From contig NZ_JABRWO010000004.1 of NCBI RefSeq assembly GCF_013618625.1, positions 124,001 to 188,000 of the forward strand: DNA of 64,000 bases, given 5' to 3'. Of the stretch, positions 8,845 through 17,294 are shown piece after piece. Below the pieces are notes generated by a model. The model saw only the letters and a program-made list of their open reading frames with translations. It did not search any database and had not been told where the DNA came from. Source of the stretch: Bremerella alba. GTDB taxonomy: Bacteria > Planctomycetota > Planctomycetia > Pirellulales > Pirellulaceae. Numbering within the stretch: the stretch's first letter is position 1; each line of letters opens with the position of its first letter. Both the position numbers and the translations under genes were made by a program.

Positions 8845-11026
8845 CTTCCCACTTGGGGGCAAGCTTCTTGTATTCACCTTCTAACCAAAGCGGTACATCG
8901 CTCTTGTAGTACCACGAGAAACGACTCTCACAAGGCCCGCCGGGCAGGTTCGTCCAGGCTTCGTCGGTACTCATATCGGTGACAAAGTGATAGCTCGGGG
9001 CAAAGGTCGACTCACGTGTCGCCGTTTGTAGTACGTGACCTTGAAACACCGTCGCATGGCAACCTGGCATGGGATATCTAGGGCTATCAAATCCAAGCAG
9101 TCTGCCCACCTGACCACCACCAAAGAAGCGATCGGTGAAGTGAAAGTTATTGAACTCTCCCCAGGTTGTTTCAGGCTCTAAGAGTGCTTTCTCCCCGGCC
9201 GTTCGGATCATCTCTCCTTTGTCACGGGTCTGCCACCAGAGCGAGGTTTCTTTCTTCAGTATCTCATCACACGCAGCGATGATCATGCTCGAGAAACCAG
9301 CGCGCGAAACGAGATACAACGTGCGTCGCGGTCCCATCCCTCGTTCGTGTCCAAAGATCTCTAGCAGCGTGTTTCGATAAAACCGCTGAAACGCGACCGC
9401 CTCGGTACTGTCCGTCGTATATCGGAAGTCCCAGTCTTTTAGCTTTTCCTTGAGTTCGTCCGGGGCGTGCAGCAGCAGAATGGGAACAATCTCGCGTGCC
9501 TGAATGCTCAAAAGATCGTATTGAAGCTGCTGCATTTCTTCCGGCGTGACTTCGTTAAGCCCTGCCAACTGCTCGACAATTCGCCGCTTCCGATAATCCG
9601 GCAATGTTTGGCTAACGAACTTCGGCTTGCCAGGCTCGTTAATGTCTTCATTCGCAGTGGCGATGTATCCGCACTCAGGATTGTAGATTCGCGGCAAACG
9701 ATCCGTTCCGATCATGCCTTGCCAGTGATTTCGCGCGTCCCACGCCGCCACCGGACCGAGGCCTGACACATCGTGCCGACGCCGCGGGAATCGCCCGTTT
9801 CCTTGTAGACCAATATTGCCGTAGACGTCTCCCACCACCCAGCACAGCGTCGGTTGTGGACACTCCTTCGTCACATCTAATGCTTCGGCGGTACTCTCAA
9901 CTTTCAACATGTCGAGCCACGATGCGATCGCCATGCCAGAGTGAGGTAACATTCCGGTCCACGCCAACGAGAAGTAGTAGCCATCGCCAAACTGTTCTGG
10001 ATCAACTTCCAAGACGCCTTGCGGGTTCTCAAACACGCGCATGGCCTCCGGTGGTTTACCCTTACAGCCGATCGCCTCTTCGCGAACCTGGTAGTCGACC
10101 CAATCATCTTCACGGCGATACTGCCAGTTTCCCTCATCAGACTGACGGACCTCTTCGATGAAAAAATCCGTCGTGTCTCCCTTCATGTAGGTGACACCCC
10201 AACTGACCTTCCTTGTGCGGCCCACGGCAAACAAAGGACACCCAGGCAGTGTGGCCCCGATCGCGTAGTCGCCATTCCACTTCAACACCGCTTCGTACCA
10301 GATCGCTGGCAACCGATTGGTCTCCAGGTGCGGATCAGAGCAGAGCAGGGGAGCGCCACTTTTCGTCTTAGAGGGACCAACAACCCAAGCATTGCTGCCA
10401 GCCAGACGCGGCAGGTCCATCAATACTTCCAACGCTTCGTCGGACATTCGCCGCACATGATGCACTTTCTGCACCAGGTCGAAGTCGACGTGCTCTAGCC
10501 GACCCGGTAATAGCTCGCGCAAGGCCGCTTCGTCACCGCCTGCCTGAATGAGTTCGATGACAATCCGCTCGTTTTCTAATTGGCTAACTGCGAGACCGCC
10601 AAAACTTAACAGATTGCCGATGTACAGAACGGATACCGGCTCCCAGGGGGCTGCTTCAAAACCAATTGCCCACATGGGCAGTGTGTGACCGACGGCTTTC
10701 ATCCCATCATTCACGCCGGCACAATATTGCTGAACTTGCTGCTGTGTTTCTTCCGGCCAGTAATCCCTCTCGCGGGGTTGATTTCGATGTAGCCCGATAC
10801 GCCGGAAAAATCGATCGGTTTCCAGTAGCTCGTCGCGTGCTGCAATCGTTTCTGCGGCCTGCCCTGAAGCTATGGCTCGAGCAAAAAGAATCTGCGTGAG
10901 ACGATCGGTCGCATGCATGTACCCCAAACCGTACAGCGCATCATCAAGGGACTTGGCGGTAATATGGGGCACGCCAGAATCGTCGCGCTCGATCGAAATA
11001 TCTCTCGTTAAACGGGGAAATTCCAT
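8795..11026 (-). CDS. penicillin acylase family protein (Ntn hydrolase)
   Basis: A 743-residue member of the penicillin amidase family, N-terminal-nucleophile hydrolases that cleave amide bonds of penicillins, acyl-homoserine lactones or related substrates after autocatalytic processing. The alpha-chain signature (DDSGVPHITAKSLDDALYGLGYMHATDR, residues 15-42, quoted in part: SGVPHITAKSLDDALYGLGY) is present. The processing site reads GSNAWVV with Ser211 as the expected nucleophile of the beta chain, and SDPHLE follows, as in the family. Unlike most secreted acylases it begins at MEFPRLTRDI with no signal peptide, so it may be cytoplasmic or the true start may be missed. The substrate is unknown. 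Confidence 0.88.
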   Translation of the reverse strand: MEFPRLTRDISIERDDSGVPHITAKSLDDALYGLGYMHATDRLTQILFARAIASGQAAETIAARDELLETDRFFRRIGLHRNQPRERDYWPEETQQQVQQYCAGVNDGMKAVGHTLPMWAIGFEAAPWEPVSVLYIGNLLSFGGLAVSQLENERIVIELIQAGGDEAALRELLPGRLEHVDFDLVQKVHHVRRMSDEALEVLMDLPRLAGSNAWVVGPSKTKSGAPLLCSDPHLETNRLPAIWYEAVLKWNGDYAIGATLPGCPLFAVGRTRKVSWGVTYMKGDTTDFFIEEVRQSDEGNWQYRREDDWVDYQVREEAIGCKGKPPEAMRVFENPQGVLEVDPEQFGDGYYFSLAWTGMLPHSGMAIASWLDMLKVESTAEALDVTKECPQPTLCWVVGDVYGNIGLQGNGRFPRRRHDVSGLGPVAAWDARNHWQGMIGTDRLPRIYNPECGYIATANEDINEPGKPKFVSQTLPDYRKRRIVEQLAGLNEVTPEEMQQLQYDLLSIQAREIVPILLLHAPDELKEKLKDWDFRYTTDSTEAVAFQRFYRNTLLEIFGHERGMGPRRTLYLVSRAGFSSMIIAACDEILKKETSLWWQTRDKGEMIRTAGEKALLEPETTWGEFNNFHFTDRFFGGGQVGRLLGFDSPRYPMPGCHATVFQGHVLQTATRESTFAPSYHFVTDMSTDEAWTNLPGGPCESRFSWYYKSDVPLWLEGEYKKLAPKWEATETSQPEESPQIPPP

Positions 11027-11181
11027 TCGTTCTCGATCCGTTTTAGCTGACCAGGCTGTTCATCGCGGGAAGTTCATGAAACCTTGAAAGGCCTATTGTC
11101 ATCGTAGCATGGTTCCGCACCCCGTTTGTCGACGTGGCCGAAATGTGGCATCGTAAGGGGAATGACACAAGACAAGATCGG

Positions 11182-11187
11182 TATAAT
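11182..11187 (+). promoter_or_regulatory. candidate -10 element for the sugar ABC operon
   Basis: A perfect TATAAT lies about 75 nt upstream of the first permease start. The upstream ATGACA is only 14 nt away, too close for a standard sigma-70 pair, so the promoter call is tentative. Confidence 0.28.
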
Positions 11188-11261
11188 CCGAAACAGATTA
11201 CCAGCAGGATGACTGAGAATCTAGAAGTTCATCCCCTCTGATAACCAGCACGAAATAAATT

Positions 11262-12269
11262 TTGCAACATCACGCGGACAGTTCAGGTCTCGACAACGCA
11301 GCATCGCTAGAATCGCGTCGCCGCTGGCGGTCATGGTTTACCGCAACCGGCTTCGCGGGGCCCTGGCTCGTCGGGCTTTTAGCTTTGTTCGTCTATCCGT
11401 TTGTTGTTTCCTTGTATTGGAGCTTTTGCCAGTACGACTTGATCAACCCACCCCGGTTTGTAGGGATGGATAATTATCAGCAACTGGCCACGGAATTCAC
11501 CACCGGAACGGGCATTGCCCATGCCCTGTGGAATACCGGCTATTACGCGCTGCTCTCCGTACCTCTATCCATCGTTTTGGGGGTAGGATTAGCGACGCTT
11601 CTCTCGTGCGATATCCGCGGGCAGTCGGTATTTCGCACCCTGTTTTATCTGCCATCGGTGATCCCGGTGGTCGCTGCTAGTATCTTGTGGATGTGGCTAT
11701 TGAACCCAGCCGATGGACTGGTGAATTCCGTCCTCGGCTCGCTCGGCCTCTGGCAGCCGCAATGGTTCGCATCTCCGGCAGAGCTTGTTTCGCCCGATTC
11801 CCTGACGCAAGCGGCGTGGGAAAATAACTCGGCACCGATCGGGTCGAAGGATGCCCTCGTCCTGATGAGCCTGTGGGGTATGGGCAATTTCATGGTGATC
11901 TACCTGGCAGCGATTGGGGACATTCCTAAATCGCTTTACGAAGCCGCACGTATTGATGGCGCTGGCCCCATCCGAAGATTCGTCAACGTCACTCTGCCAC
12001 TGTTAACGCCGATCATTTTCTTCAATCTGGTTATGGGGCTGATTCAATCCGTTCAGGCCTTCACGCAAATCTACATTGTCAGCGAAGGACGCGGCGCACC
12101 GGCTGAATCGACCCTCGTCATCAGCTTGCACCTGTTTCTCAGCGCGTTTCAACATTTGAACATGGGATACGCATCGGCCGTCGCCTGGCTGCTGTTTGCA
12201 CTGCTAGGCCTAGCCACGTGGTTCTTGTTCACCACTTCGCGGCGATGGGTCTTCGAGGGGGTACGCTAA
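11262..12269 (+). CDS. sugar ABC transporter permease, MalF/UgpA type
   Basis: One of two inner-membrane permease subunits of a CUT1-type carbohydrate importer. The 335-residue protein has the expected six membrane helices and the EAA loop that contacts the ATPase (SLYEAARIDGAGPIRRF, about residues 226-242), with PLLTPIIFFNL after it. The only start that keeps the first helix is TTG at 11262; no strong ribosome site precedes it, so the true start could be a little different. A long periplasmic loop (about residues 140-200) is larger than usual. It overlaps the binding-protein gene by one to three bases at TAATG. The ATPase subunit is not encoded nearby, as is common when one MsmX/UgpC-like ATPase serves several importers. 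Confidence 0.9.
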   Translation: MQHHADSSGLDNAASLESRRRWRSWFTATGFAGPWLVGLLALFVYPFVVSLYWSFCQYDLINPPRFVGMDNYQQLATEFTTGTGIAHALWNTGYYALLSVPLSIVLGVGLATLLSCDIRGQSVFRTLFYLPSVIPVVAASILWMWLLNPADGLVNSVLGSLGLWQPQWFASPAELVSPDSLTQAAWENNSAPIGSKDALVLMSLWGMGNFMVIYLAAIGDIPKSLYEAARIDGAGPIRRFVNVTLPLLTPIIFFNLVMGLIQSVQAFTQIYIVSEGRGAPAESTLVISLHLFLSAFQHLNMGYASAVAWLLFALLGLATWFLFTTSRRWVFEGVR

Positions 12270-13645
12270 TGAACACTTCCCCCTCACTCCGCGGAATGCT
12301 TGCCATTGTTGTTATCGCTGCGATAGGGATTGGGCTGATAATCTCGCAGCAATTGCTAACCGCGAGTGATGCTCAGGTCCCCAAAGACCGCGAAGAGGTT
12401 GTCTTCTGGCACTTCTGGGGCGGGGCCGATCGGGCGATTGTCGAGGATGTCGCGAAGCGGTTTAACCAGTCGCAAAACGACTACTTTGTACGTCCCATTG
12501 CCATGCCAGGCAACAATCTCGATTTAAAGTTCTTCCTCAGTGTCACTGGCGGCGATCCACCAGACCTATTGAACATCGACGATCCTGTGATCGCCGATTG
12601 GGGGCATCGCGGGGCAATTTTGGCACTGGACGAAGTCGCGACGCCAACGGAAGTCGAACGACTTCAAGAGTGGCTCTTCCCGGCCGCGCGGCGGCTAGTC
12701 ACCTATGAAGATCGTCTGTACGGCGTACCCAATGGTCTTGATATCCGAGCCCTATATGTCAACCGAACGATGCTTGAACGCTACGGACTTTCGCCACCTA
12801 GGACAATTGCCGACTTAGACCACATCGCCGAAACGATTGCTCCTCCGAACCAGTCTGGCGCGTACCTGCATCACGGATACCTGCCAGATTCGCGACGTAT
12901 TTGGGCCTGGGGTCCTGTCTTTGGTGGTCAGTTTTACGATACCGGCAACGGCCAAGTCACCCTTACCAATCCCGAAATTGAGTCTGCTCTGGCCTGGATG
13001 GCTAGCTACCGCGATCGTTATGGCCCATCCGAGATCGCTCGGTTTCGTCACGGCGATCAATCGCTTCCGGGAAAAACGTTTCCCTTGTTCGCCGAGCGTT
13101 ATGCGGTGGTCATGGATGGGCAGTGGCGTGTACGGGACATCCGCGCGTTTCAAAAATCACAGGCCGAGAAGCGCGAAGAGGTAACCCAGTTCGACGCTAT
13201 TCCCCTGCCACCGCCGCCTGGCGGCAAAGCAAACGCCGGCTGGGTGAACGGCAATAACTTTGTTATTCCGCGTGGAGCTAACGCATCGCACGGGGCGTGG
13301 GAGTTCATTAAGTTTTGGTGCGGTTTTGATGGAAAAGAGGCCGCCGCAGCAGAAACCTGCGTCGCTGGCGGTTGGATCCCCGTTTCGCAAAATGTCGTCG
13401 ATGAGCCTGCTTTTCAGCGGTTCCTGAATGAGGAACCACTGTTTCGCACTTTTATCAAACTCGCCGGAAGCGAGAACCAATATCCGGTTCCCGTCATACC
13501 TGGAGCCCCGTACTTCAATAACGAGGTTAAGAATTGGGCCGAGTCGGCGATGGCCAGTTCGACCGAGCCTGATCTTCCCAAGTTGCTGAAAGAAGCTGAG
13601 TCCAGGATTCAATCGCACATCGACCGCGCGAGGAACGACCAATGA
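12269..13645 (+). CDS. sugar ABC transporter substrate-binding protein, membrane-anchored
   Basis: The extracytoplasmic solute-binding component (family 1, UgpB/MalE-like) of the importer. It has VVFWHFWGG near the start of the mature region, SVTGGDPPDLLNIDDP, LYGVPNGLDIRALYVNRTML and GGWIPVSQNV, all standard CUT1 binding-protein landmarks. The N-terminus has one hydrophobic segment (about residues 10-27) with neither a lipobox nor an obvious Ala-x-Ala cleavage site, so it may stay anchored by an uncleaved helix. The ATG at 12269 overlaps the stop of the preceding permease, indicating translational coupling. Its position between the two permease genes is unusual, because the binding-protein gene normally comes first. 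The ligand is unknown. Confidence 0.9.
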   Translation: MNTSPSLRGMLAIVVIAAIGIGLIISQQLLTASDAQVPKDREEVVFWHFWGGADRAIVEDVAKRFNQSQNDYFVRPIAMPGNNLDLKFFLSVTGGDPPDLLNIDDPVIADWGHRGAILALDEVATPTEVERLQEWLFPAARRLVTYEDRLYGVPNGLDIRALYVNRTMLERYGLSPPRTIADLDHIAETIAPPNQSGAYLHHGYLPDSRRIWAWGPVFGGQFYDTGNGQVTLTNPEIESALAWMASYRDRYGPSEIARFRHGDQSLPGKTFPLFAERYAVVMDGQWRVRDIRAFQKSQAEKREEVTQFDAIPLPPPPGGKANAGWVNGNNFVIPRGANASHGAWEFIKFWCGFDGKEAAAAETCVAGGWIPVSQNVVDEPAFQRFLNEEPLFRTFIKLAGSENQYPVPVIPGAPYFNNEVKNWAESAMASSTEPDLPKLLKEAESRIQSHIDRARNDQ

Positions 13646-14463
13646 CTTGGCTCCAGAAATCGACGATCTACGTGCTGCTGATCTTCCTCGCGACGATTTA
13701 CAGTGTGCCGCTGCTGGTGATGCTATCCGGATCGCTCAAGTCGCCGACGGAAATCCAGGCCAACCCTAATCAATTGATACCCCAGTCTTGGCAGTGGGAG
13801 AACTATGTGACGGCGGTCAGGTCGATGCCGTTTTGGCAGTACCTCTCCAACACGCTAGTGCTTTGCCTGGGATCGGTCGTGGGAACCTTGCTTTCATGCT
13901 CGATGGCGGCCTACGCGTTTGCCAAGCTGAGGTGGAGGGGTCGCGACAAGCTGTTCGCCGTACTGATCGGAACGATGCTGCTACCCTGGCACGTCACGAT
14001 GATTCCGCGATTTTTGCTCTTGCGCGAAGTGGGCCTATACAACACGCTCGGGGCGTTGATCGTACCAACGTTCCTGGGCGATGCGTTTTCGATTTTCTTG
14101 CTGCGGCAGTTCTTTCGCACGATTCCAGAAGACATCAGCGAGGCTGCCCGGATCGATGGGCTATCCGAGTGGGGCATCTACTGGCGGATCATCTTGCCCA
14201 TGTCGGTGCCGGCCTTGGCAACGGTTGGCCTTTTTCAATTTGTGGCCGCCTGGAACGACTTCAGCGGTCCACTCTTATTCCTGAGCAACAAGGATAAGTT
14301 TCCGCTGGCGTATGGCCTCGAGCAGTTCGTCAGCAGTTACGCTGACCAAACGCACCTGCTACTCGCTGCGGCTACGCTGTTCACGCTGCCGATCGTAATC
14401 CTCTTCTTCTTCGCTCAGAAAACGTTTCTGAAAGGAATTGCCACGACCGGGCTGAAGGATTGA
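13642..14463 (+). CDS. sugar ABC transporter permease, MalG/UgpE type
   Basis: Second permease subunit of the same importer, 273 residues with six membrane helices. The EAA loop is SEAARIDGLSEWGIYWRIIL (about residues 172-191). Typical MalG features include the early PLLVMLSGSLKSPTEI segment and the C-terminal end FLKGIATTGLKD, close to the family's usual GLTAGAVKG tail. ATG overlaps the binding-protein stop by 4 nt (ATGA), so the three genes form one translationally coupled operon. Nothing after the stop looks like a strong terminator. Confidence 0.92.
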   Translation: MTWLQKSTIYVLLIFLATIYSVPLLVMLSGSLKSPTEIQANPNQLIPQSWQWENYVTAVRSMPFWQYLSNTLVLCLGSVVGTLLSCSMAAYAFAKLRWRGRDKLFAVLIGTMLLPWHVTMIPRFLLLREVGLYNTLGALIVPTFLGDAFSIFLLRQFFRTIPEDISEAARIDGLSEWGIYWRIILPMSVPALATVGLFQFVAAWNDFSGPLLFLSNKDKFPLAYGLEQFVSSYADQTHLLLAAATLFTLPIVILFFFAQKTFLKGIATTGLKD

Positions 14464-14662
14464 CTTACGATAGAAGATTCTTAACAACGGATGGACGTGA
14501 AAAGCGAAAAGTCGATGAGATCGAATTTGGCAATTCGACCCGCGACCCATGCATGCCGGGGCGCGCAGAAAGAAACACCGTTGCCTAAACAAGATAGACA
14601 ACGGCGGATTCGACGGCATAGGAGATTCAAGGGGAGACACGTCCTAAGACGGCTCGCCGCAA

Positions 14663-14752
14663 TTACTTCTTGCGGTGACGGATCTTTGCACGCATACGTC
14701 GCTTTTTGCGTCCAATCTTCCTTCGACCCTTACCAGTTTTCTTCGTTCCCAC
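14663..14752 (-). CDS. 29-residue, extremely basic ribosomal-protein-like peptide
   Basis: A very short ORF with 29 codons: it begins MGTKKTGKGRRKIGRKKRRM and ends RAKIRHRKK. About 20 of 29 residues are Lys, Arg or His. It starts with GTG, preceded at 5 nt by GGAGAG on the minus strand, an excellent ribosome-binding site, which strongly supports translation. Composition and size resemble small additional ribosomal proteins such as bTHX, bS22 or bL37, but the sequence does not match any that I can align convincingly. It lies alone between the ABC operon and the RND exporter gene. The role as a ribosome component is inference from composition only. Confidence 0.68.
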   Translation of the reverse strand: MGTKKTGKGRRKIGRKKRRMRAKIRHRKK

Positions 14753-14913
14753 AAATCTCTCCGTTGCGTATCCGCTATTAAACTAAGTCAAAAATCCCCA
14801 GTTGGGGAAATCTATTTAGGTGGAAACAGCGTATTCTACCAGAGAGTCAGGCACATTGGCAAGCAAGCCTCGCCGAATCGACCGCGACAGACACCGCTGC
14901 TTGCAAAATAAAT

Positions 14914-17187
14914 CTAGGACTCGGCCCGCCCGATCACCAGAAGCTTGATGGAAAGGGGCAAGATGATCAAATTTCCGACAAGCGCACCCAACATGGTCAG
15001 CCCTACCAGCACGCCGAAGTAAATCGTGGGTACAAAATCACTTACGCATAGCACACTAAAGCCAGCGATTAGGGCAAACGTGGCGAAAATGACCGCTTTG
15101 CCGACGCTTTGCTGGACCTCGACCAGGGCCTGACTGGGGGCGAGCCCGCTGGCGACGCTTCTCTGAAAACCATAGATGTAATGGATCGACGCATCGACCC
15201 CTAGCCCCATGGAAACGGCTGCGATCATCGCTGCCCCCATATTGATCCGGTATCCCAACAGGCCGAATGCCCCCGTTACCATCAAAATAGGCAGCACGTT
15301 GGGAATCAGGGCCAACAAGGCCATCTTCAGACTACGAAACGCAAGCGTCATCGTTACGCCGATGCCCGCGATCGCCAACGCAAACGATTGCCACTGGTCG
15401 CGGATCAGGCTGTCGATCAGATGCGTCAGCAATACGAAAAAACCACTGACGATTGGCTCTCCGTCGTGGACTTCCATTTCGGAATCCTTTTCGGCGGCCT
15501 GTTCTTCGGCCTGCTTCTGGGCATAGTAGTCGGCCACGACGCGTCGAACGGCCTCGATGGTCTCCTGTTTGATCTGGGCATCTTGCCGCTCTTTCGAGAG
15601 CAGCATGATTCGGAACCAATATTCGTCTGGGTTTTGTGGGTCACTCGAGTAAAGCGAATTGAGCGTCTCTGGCAGTTGGGCTCGAAGCGATTTCATGCCA
15701 ACTCGCATCAACGCGAACTTGGGCAGCCGGATGAAACTCTTTTTCTCGGCGGCTTCCATCATCGCCGATACCACATCGGCCAAGCTCAACACTTTCGAGA
15801 GTTCTGGGACTTCCTCCCTCAGGCGGTCTTCTAAGGCCTGCACTTCCTGAATGTAATCCCACGTCAAGTGTTCGGGTGCCGGAATGGCGACGTCCCATAC
15901 TCCGGCCCCGCCCAGTTCATCCTCGACAAACGCATAAGCCTGAACGATCGGCGTGGTCTCACGGAAGTTCTTAGTAAAATCGCTTTCCACACGAAGTCGG
16001 GCTGCTCCCCACAACGAAATGACAAACGCCATCAAAATCAACACGGTGAGGATCACTGGCCGCTTCACAATAGAGTTCACGGTTCGCGACAAAGCGGAGC
16101 TTAACTTGGCATCACCCCAGGGACTGGCGGGATCAACCATCCACGGACTTCCTGCAAGAACCAGGCCTGGTAGAAACACCAAAACCGCCGGCAACACGAG
16201 CATGGCCCCCACGGCCATCATGATGCCGAAGTCGTGCACAGGTCCAACACTAGTAATCAGAAGCGCCGAAAACCCTACGGCATCGGTCGCACATGCCCAA
16301 AATACGGGAGCCAACAAGTACCCAGACGCGGACGCCAAGGCCTCCCTTGGCTCTTGCCCTTCATCACGATACTGACGAAATCGAAGGATGTAGTGCACGA
16401 CTGTGGCGACACCAATGACCGTCACAATCGCCGTAAGCATTGAGCTAACCATGCTCAGTTGCAAACCACTGATCGCCAATGCCGCATGCGTCCAACACAA
16501 GGTGACCTGCACGACAACAATGGCAATGACCATCCAGCGAATGTTGCGAAACACAAGAAGAATCACCGCCGCCAGTAGAAGGGAGGTCGCCCATCCCAGG
16601 CGATCTCCGTCTTCTTCGACGTACTTGAAACCGTCGACAACCATGACCGGTTCACCAGTGATCATCCCCCCGGGAAGTTCGTCGAAGATAGCTCGAATCT
16701 TGCCAATCAGTTCGACACGGCTTACTGTCGTCGCACTCTTGGGCGTGAGTTGAATTGGCAAAGCAACGATGTTGCCTTCGTGATTGTGCGTGTAGCCGGA
16801 GAAAAGTTCTTTCAGTTTCGCGCCGGCCTCTGACTGGGGATCGAGCACGAAGCCTCGTGTCAGATCGCGATCGAGTGAGAGAACTTCTTTGATGCCGTCC
16901 AAATCTTCGATCTTGGTTCGTACTTCCCGAACCCGATCTAGCCCACTGCCGTCCTCGGCAAAGAGTTGATCGTCCTGATAGACGCCGAGAATAACCTCGT
17001 TGCCGCCGAAAATGCGATTGAATTGTTCGTGTGATTGGATGAGAGGATCTTCCGCAGCGAACATGTTTTCAATCGAACGATCGAATGACAGCCCCTGTCC
17101 GAGATAGACGGCCCCCACCGTTAGCGCAATTCCGATAGCCAAGAGAAGCCATCGCAGGGCGATCCATCTTTCAAATAGTTTCTTCAC
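14914..17187 (-). CDS. RND superfamily exporter, MMPL type
   Basis: A 757-residue inner-membrane protein of the RND/MMPL exporter group (COG1033-like), thought to move lipids or other hydrophobic molecules. An N-terminal helix (about residues 13-30) is followed by a large extracytoplasmic domain, a cluster of helices at about 205-345 with the sterol-sensing-like pattern, a helix near 375-395, a second large domain and a final five-helix cluster from about 595. Conserved features include the early FDRSIENMFAAEDP and the repeat-half motif MGLGVDASIHYIYGFQR. A charged low-complexity insert (KQAEEQAAEKDSEMEVHDGE) sits in the second periplasmic domain. The gene is divergent from the membrane glycosyltransferase gene. 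Confidence 0.88.
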   Translation of the reverse strand: MKKLFERWIALRWLLLAIGIALTVGAVYLGQGLSFDRSIENMFAAEDPLIQSHEQFNRIFGGNEVILGVYQDDQLFAEDGSGLDRVREVRTKIEDLDGIKEVLSLDRDLTRGFVLDPQSEAGAKLKELFSGYTHNHEGNIVALPIQLTPKSATTVSRVELIGKIRAIFDELPGGMITGEPVMVVDGFKYVEEDGDRLGWATSLLLAAVILLVFRNIRWMVIAIVVVQVTLCWTHAALAISGLQLSMVSSMLTAIVTVIGVATVVHYILRFRQYRDEGQEPREALASASGYLLAPVFWACATDAVGFSALLITSVGPVHDFGIMMAVGAMLVLPAVLVFLPGLVLAGSPWMVDPASPWGDAKLSSALSRTVNSIVKRPVILTVLILMAFVISLWGAARLRVESDFTKNFRETTPIVQAYAFVEDELGGAGVWDVAIPAPEHLTWDYIQEVQALEDRLREEVPELSKVLSLADVVSAMMEAAEKKSFIRLPKFALMRVGMKSLRAQLPETLNSLYSSDPQNPDEYWFRIMLLSKERQDAQIKQETIEAVRRVVADYYAQKQAEEQAAEKDSEMEVHDGEPIVSGFFVLLTHLIDSLIRDQWQSFALAIAGIGVTMTLAFRSLKMALLALIPNVLPILMVTGAFGLLGYRINMGAAMIAAVSMGLGVDASIHYIYGFQRSVASGLAPSQALVEVQQSVGKAVIFATFALIAGFSVLCVSDFVPTIYFGVLVGLTMLGALVGNLIILPLSIKLLVIGRAES

Positions 17188-17294
17188 TACGATTCCTAGT
17201 TGGGTGCCCTCATCGTCATTCGCGTGCCGCGTCTGTTATATTCTACGAAGTCCCCCTGGTCGTACGAGTCGGCTTCTTTTGATCGGTCACCAAG

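Noticed and set aside
13788-14297. 169-codon plus-strand frame inside the MalG-type permease gene
   Set aside because: Same-strand alternative frame of a gene with clear EAA loop and helices; shadow only.
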